DNA of 64,000 nt. Origin: Cloeon dipterum. Its lineage: Eukaryota; Arthropoda; Insecta; Ephemeroptera; Baetidae. Of this stretch, positions 60,596-64,000 are shown piece after piece (position 1 is the first letter of the stretch; each line of letters opens with the position of its first letter). The DNA is taken from positions 12,838,545 to 12,902,544 of the forward strand of contig NC_088790.1 in the NCBI RefSeq assembly GCF_949628265.1, read 5' to 3'. The notes under the pieces are model-generated. The model saw only the letters and a list, made by a program, of their open reading frames with translations, made no database searches and had not been told where the DNA came from. A program made the position numbers and the translations under genes.

Positions 60596-61922
60596 ATGAG
60601 GCTCACTTCGATCTCCGCTGCTGTGTGCTCCATCATATTTGCTCAAGCAATTTTTTCGCAAGGTAAATAATTAACAATCCAAAATATTTTTCCAACATTC
60701 ATCATCAAATCAGTGGGTTCAGTCGCTAAATTGAGTTTAAATTACGGTATTCGTCTCCTCCTAGCGCATTCAAATTTAAGTTGGCCTCGAAGAGAAAAGA
60801 AAAAAAGATAAGGTAGAGTCTAATTGTTTGAACACGGTTGTTTGAAATTGAGCCTTATCGAAAAGTCACAACAATTTAAAAGAACCATAATGTAGTCATA
60901 ATAACCAAACTTAATTTCCAGTTTTAGCTCAAACGCAGTCAACTGAATCAGCATCTATCGTTCCTTCCGAGTTGATTAACTCTACAGAAGCGCCAACTAG
61001 TCAAAATAAGACGCAAATTATTGCTATACCGTCGCCAGTCCCTTATGACACAGTGACCAATGTCACCGAGACAAGCCAGGCACAGCAAACAAATTCCACT
61101 CCAGCAATTGGAATTGTTATTGATGGATTTGTCACCAGCACCGATAAGGTGGAGTTGGTCACCCAAAACGACATGATAACCATGACCGACCCCACAATCG
61201 CTACAACCACAATTTACAACGTAACTGACGACAAAAAAAGGTAACTATTGTCATTGTTTTTCAAAATTTCAAAAACTGCGACGATATCGTGCAACGCTGA
61301 AACAAGAGTTTTGTAGATCAAACCAAAACCTAAATAATAAATTTTCCCGTTAGCAACAAAATATATTTAAGCATTAATAAAAATTTCCTGAACAAGTTGA
61401 GTGAATCTAAAAAAAATTGCAATCTTTAAAACTTAAGCAAAAGAATTTATTCTGCCCTGATAAAACATTCTTCCATCAGCGAATTCAATCCTGACAAAGA
61501 GATTTCTCATTAAAGGAATACCTCAGTCTTCATAGACTCAAGCGAGCAGAAGGAGGACGACTTGACCCTGAGCTTCCTCTCTTCCTCATCTCACTTTAAA
61601 GCAGCCGAAGCCTACTTGCCGTCGGCCCTTTCTGCGTTAGTACTAACTACCACTTTTATCATTTTGGCAGTGACAACCTACACAGGCCTCCTCATTTGGC
61701 GGAAAGTCGTTGAGTAAGACGATCAAGATCAAATAGAAACGAAAACTAAAATTTAATTTCAGGAGGAGATACGGAAACAGGGAGCTGCTGGTGAATGAGG
61801 AATTTTACGACGTCAATGGACTGAAATACTTTGAGGTGAGTTTGCTTTTCAGTAACAGTTTATTTGTCATTTTCAACAGCGTAAGATTAAAAGTCTACCT
61901 CTGTCTTAAATTGCAGCTGTGA
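60596..61922 (+). CDS. small type I membrane protein, Thr/Asn-rich ectodomain (unrecognised)
   Basis: Five exons (60596-60662, 60922-61240, 61516-61713, 61763-61835, 61917-61922) give 220 residues. A signal peptide (RLTSISAAVCSIIFAQAIFS) is followed by an ectodomain of about 125 residues. It is rich in Thr, Ser, Gln and Asn, with several N-glycosylation sequons (NST, NKT, NVT) and no Cys. One transmembrane helix (ALVLTTTFIILAVTTYTGLL) leads to a short cytosolic tail, RRYGNRELLVNEE then FYDVNGLKYFEL. The last exon codes only Leu and the stop. The C-terminal Phe-Glu-Leu fits a class II PDZ ligand. The well-formed tail suggests the conserved function lies inside the cell. I do not recognise the family. 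It lies tail to tail with Cisd2. AATAAA at 62002-62007. Confidence 0.78.
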
Positions 61923-62357
61923 CCGATATAACATTTTGCCATCAATCAACGCACCAAATGTTATTAAGTAAATTATGTAAACGAATAATGTGTGATTCAA
62001 TCAATAAAATTCGGAACAAAAATCCAGTTAATCCAACACCACAAAAATATTACTTTTATCTACCGGGGAGGGGGGGGGGGGGTTGAAGGCAATGAGCAAG
62101 TGTACTACTACAGCACTGGAAAAATACGCCTGTTGTGCAAAATATAACTTTGCACTTAACTGATTGAGAAAAATACAGCCAATGTGAGCTTATAAAAAAA
62201 GAGAGTGGCGTCTTTTTGTACAACCGAAATTAAGGGAAATGCTGTGTTTTTGGTTGGCACCTTCTAATGAAATAATACTGCGCAACCAACAAAAGAGGTT
62301 TCTTAATGGCGTCTAGTGGCTGAGGGGTGTCTTACTCGCCAGGCAAGGCAGGTGTGA
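61923..62357. other. convergent 3' ends and poly-G tract
   Basis: The shared 3' region of the type I membrane protein (+) and Cisd2 (-). It contains a G-run of about 14 bases inside 62065-62084. Confidence 0.5.
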
Positions 62358-63151
62358 CTACTTGTGTTTGACAATGATGGGTCCAACATTGTCTCCCAGC
62401 TCCTTATTCATTGGGCCGTGGCTTCCATCACAATAGGGGAACTGCGAAATCACAATAAACATTTGACGTTATGTAGTGTTATGCAGTCACCGGCGAATAG
62501 ATCATCTTTAGAATGTGGAAGGATAAAAATGTTTTGATATTTGATATTGTATGAATGCAACTACCACCCGTGAAATTATGTAACCTCTGCAATTACGCAA
62601 AATATCACGTTACCTTCTTGCTTCTCCAGCACCGGCAGAAAGCAGCCTTTTCGGTAATATCCTCAATATCGACCGAGTCCACTACCTTTGCCACGTCCTT
62701 CTTGATGTTAGGATTAACTTTTCCCTAAGCAGAAAAACGTTTTTATAAAAAAGCATGATGAGCAAATCTTAAGCGGCAGCTAACCTGGCAGCGGCGGCCC
62801 TTCGGACAGAAGGCTCTGTAGGACATGTAGCCGAGGCCTCCAACAGCGGCACCGAAGGGAACGAGTCGAAGCCAATCCTTGACTGTAATTCAGAAACATC
62901 GGAAAAACATTAAAAAAAGAGTCATTCAAGCAATGAAGTGCGGTGGTCCAAGAAATGTGAAAGGCCACGTTTTAATGTCTAAATTGCGGCGTTTTTCGAG
63001 AAGGATGCAGCAGATTTAACAGAGAGAATCATAAGTTTAGACAATTATGCTTACATCCCAGTCGGAACCATCCTCCGATCGAATCCGGAAGTGGCAAATT
63101 CGACAAATAATTCGGCAAGGAAACTTTGACGAGATGCGAGATAGGCTCCAT
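62358..63151 (-). CDS. Cisd2: CDGSH iron-sulfur domain protein 2
   Basis: Exons 63055-63151, 62785-62882, 62614-62724 and 62358-62441 are in phase and give 129 residues. CISD2 is anchored in the ER and outer mitochondrial membrane and carries a redox-active 2Fe-2S cluster. It influences calcium, autophagy and lifespan. The N-terminus [20 protein letters not shown] with [11 protein letters not shown] closely resembles fly Cisd2. One hydrophobic segment ([19 protein letters not shown]) is followed by the cytosolic domain. The cluster ligands are all present: Cys95 and Cys97 (FCRCW), Cys106 and His110 (YCDGSHG), then [12 protein letters not shown]. It faces the PDZ gene head to head, with about 470 bases between start codons. 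Confidence 0.96.
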
Positions 63152-63622
63152 TTTTATTGCAAACTGCTGCCAACAAAACTAGTTTTGCAAAATTGCACTC
63201 TATTTGCATTAAGCTTATTAATGAACTACAGTCCATAATCCAGAGCAATCTTGTTATGAGGTGTTTTTTTTATTAATACATATTCCATTCGCAAAACTTA
63301 TTTTCATAAGCACACAAAATTCCAAAATGGAGAGCCGTCTGTGTTTTGTCTGAAAAATCGTGGGGCGCGTAAGTTGGTAAGACTGGCGGTTAAGGTGATC
63401 TGGTCGAGTCAGTTCGTCAGTTGGTGTTGCGACTGCCGTCGATACAAACCCCTTACGGACCCCTTTCTTTCAAAAATCGGCCCTATTCGGGCTTTACGGG
63501 TGGCTCTCGGTGGTGCCGACGCGTGCAGCGGGCGGCGGCTACGTCGACCAGGCGCCGACCGAGCGTCGAAGAGGCGAGGCCGACTGTCGGCGGGCGACAG
63601 TGACTAATGAGAGCGAGCGAAA
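63152..63622. promoter_or_regulatory. candidate bidirectional promoter between Cisd2 and the PDZ gene
   Basis: The two genes diverge from this 471-base interval. The right half (63460-63622) is strongly CG-rich, unlike most of the window, and immediately precedes the PDZ start codon. No TATA box is evident. A shared promoter is inference from layout and composition. Confidence 0.45.
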
Positions 63623-63766
63623 ATGGACGAGGGTGTGCGGATTGTTTCTCTCCGCCGTAGTGATTCCTTCGGCTTAGGATTCTCCATCCTCGGCGGCGCC
63701 GGCTCTCAGCTGCCGCCCATCATTTACGACATCATCGAGAACTCGCCGGCGGCCGAAAGTGGACAG
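63623..63766 (+). CDS. PDZ-domain protein, first coding exon (gene continues beyond the window)
   Basis: The ATG at 63623 opens 48 codons ending at a good donor (CAG then GTGAGT at 63767), phase 0. The sequence MDEGVRIVSLRRSDSFGLGF, then SILGG, is the start of a PDZ domain. The GLGF loop that holds the ligand carboxylate is at about residues 17-20, and IIYDIIENSPAAESGQ is the usual strand and alpha-A region. The domain begins at the extreme N-terminus, so PDZ is the first module. The VSLRR...GLGFSI wording is reminiscent of whirlin/harmonin-type PDZ domains, but 48 residues are too few to name the gene. The rest to 64000 is the first intron. Confidence 0.8.
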
Positions 63767-64000
63767 GTGAGTCGGTGGCCGAATGAAAGCAAGCTGCGGC
63801 AGCGGCGGCCCACACTTTGTTCTTCTCTGTTGTGTTTGCCGTTTTTACGCCAAGGCCTTGCTCTCGGCTCCTATAACCCATTACTTACATGTTGTGCATA
63901 TCTATGTATCGCAAAACAGCCTTGATCGAAAAGCGAATTATCACATAAACAAGGTGACCGCCCTTTCTTTCTGTCCGGTTTGTTTTTACTTCTCGGCGAA

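Noticed and set aside
1-64000. Retroviral, LTR or Polinton-type fossils and CRISPR arrays
   Set aside because: No pol, gag, integrase or capsid-like motif, no long direct terminal repeats and no spaced identical repeats were seen on either strand.

Overview
The window is nuclear DNA from an animal, almost certainly an insect. Its genes are split by short GT-AG introns in AT-rich DNA, and it carries a pickpocket-type DEG/ENaC channel, secreted C-type lectins and a Cisd2 whose N-terminus (MEPISHLVK...) resembles the fly protein. There are no operons, CRISPR arrays or bacterial-type elements. I found no rRNA or tRNA gene and no retroviral or LTR fossil. Exon boundaries below were worked out by hand by matching reading phase across splice sites; none has transcript support here.

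Left part (1-13 kb, + strand): a membrane-anchored RBR E3 ubiquitin ligase of the RNF144 family (2028-5156) is followed by a family of unrecognised secreted low-complexity proteins (6665-12944). These combine Lys-Pro-Ala-Ala tracts or Pro-rich tracts with a repeated glycine-zipper module, consensus AFGGLDIGGMVGGFLGGF, and are the best candidate for something undescribed. Next, on the minus strand, come a MICOS subunit of the MIC19/CHCHD3 family (13200-13819) and a tandem pair of secreted C-type lectins with an unusual N-terminal CCG module and Thr-rich linkers (14491-16816 and 17562-19313). They are followed by a pickpocket sodium channel (19889-23265) and the xylosyltransferase XXYLT1 (23962-33109), the only gene here with multi-kilobase introns.

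Middle: about 7.7 kb (33110-40820) holds no recognisable coding sequence, only a (CT)n tract, a MITE-like inverted-repeat element and GC-rich patches that may be promoters.

Right part (40.8-64 kb, mostly + strand): a membrane-anchored hexosaminidase D (40821-45336), the protein phosphatase PPM1G (46991-50096), the SNF2 remodeller SMARCAD1 (52380-56901), the endosomal deubiquitinase STAMBP/AMSH (57850-59929), a small type I membrane protein of unknown function (60596-61922), Cisd2 on the minus strand (62358-63151), and the first exon of a PDZ protein that runs off the window (63623 onward).

Most are independent housekeeping or signalling genes: ubiquitin conjugation and removal, Notch-type O-glycan extension, chromatin remodelling, and mitochondrial or ER iron-sulfur and cristae proteins. 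The lineage-specific content is concentrated between 6.6 and 19.5 kb in the secreted glycine-zipper genes and the two lectins, which look like products of local duplication.
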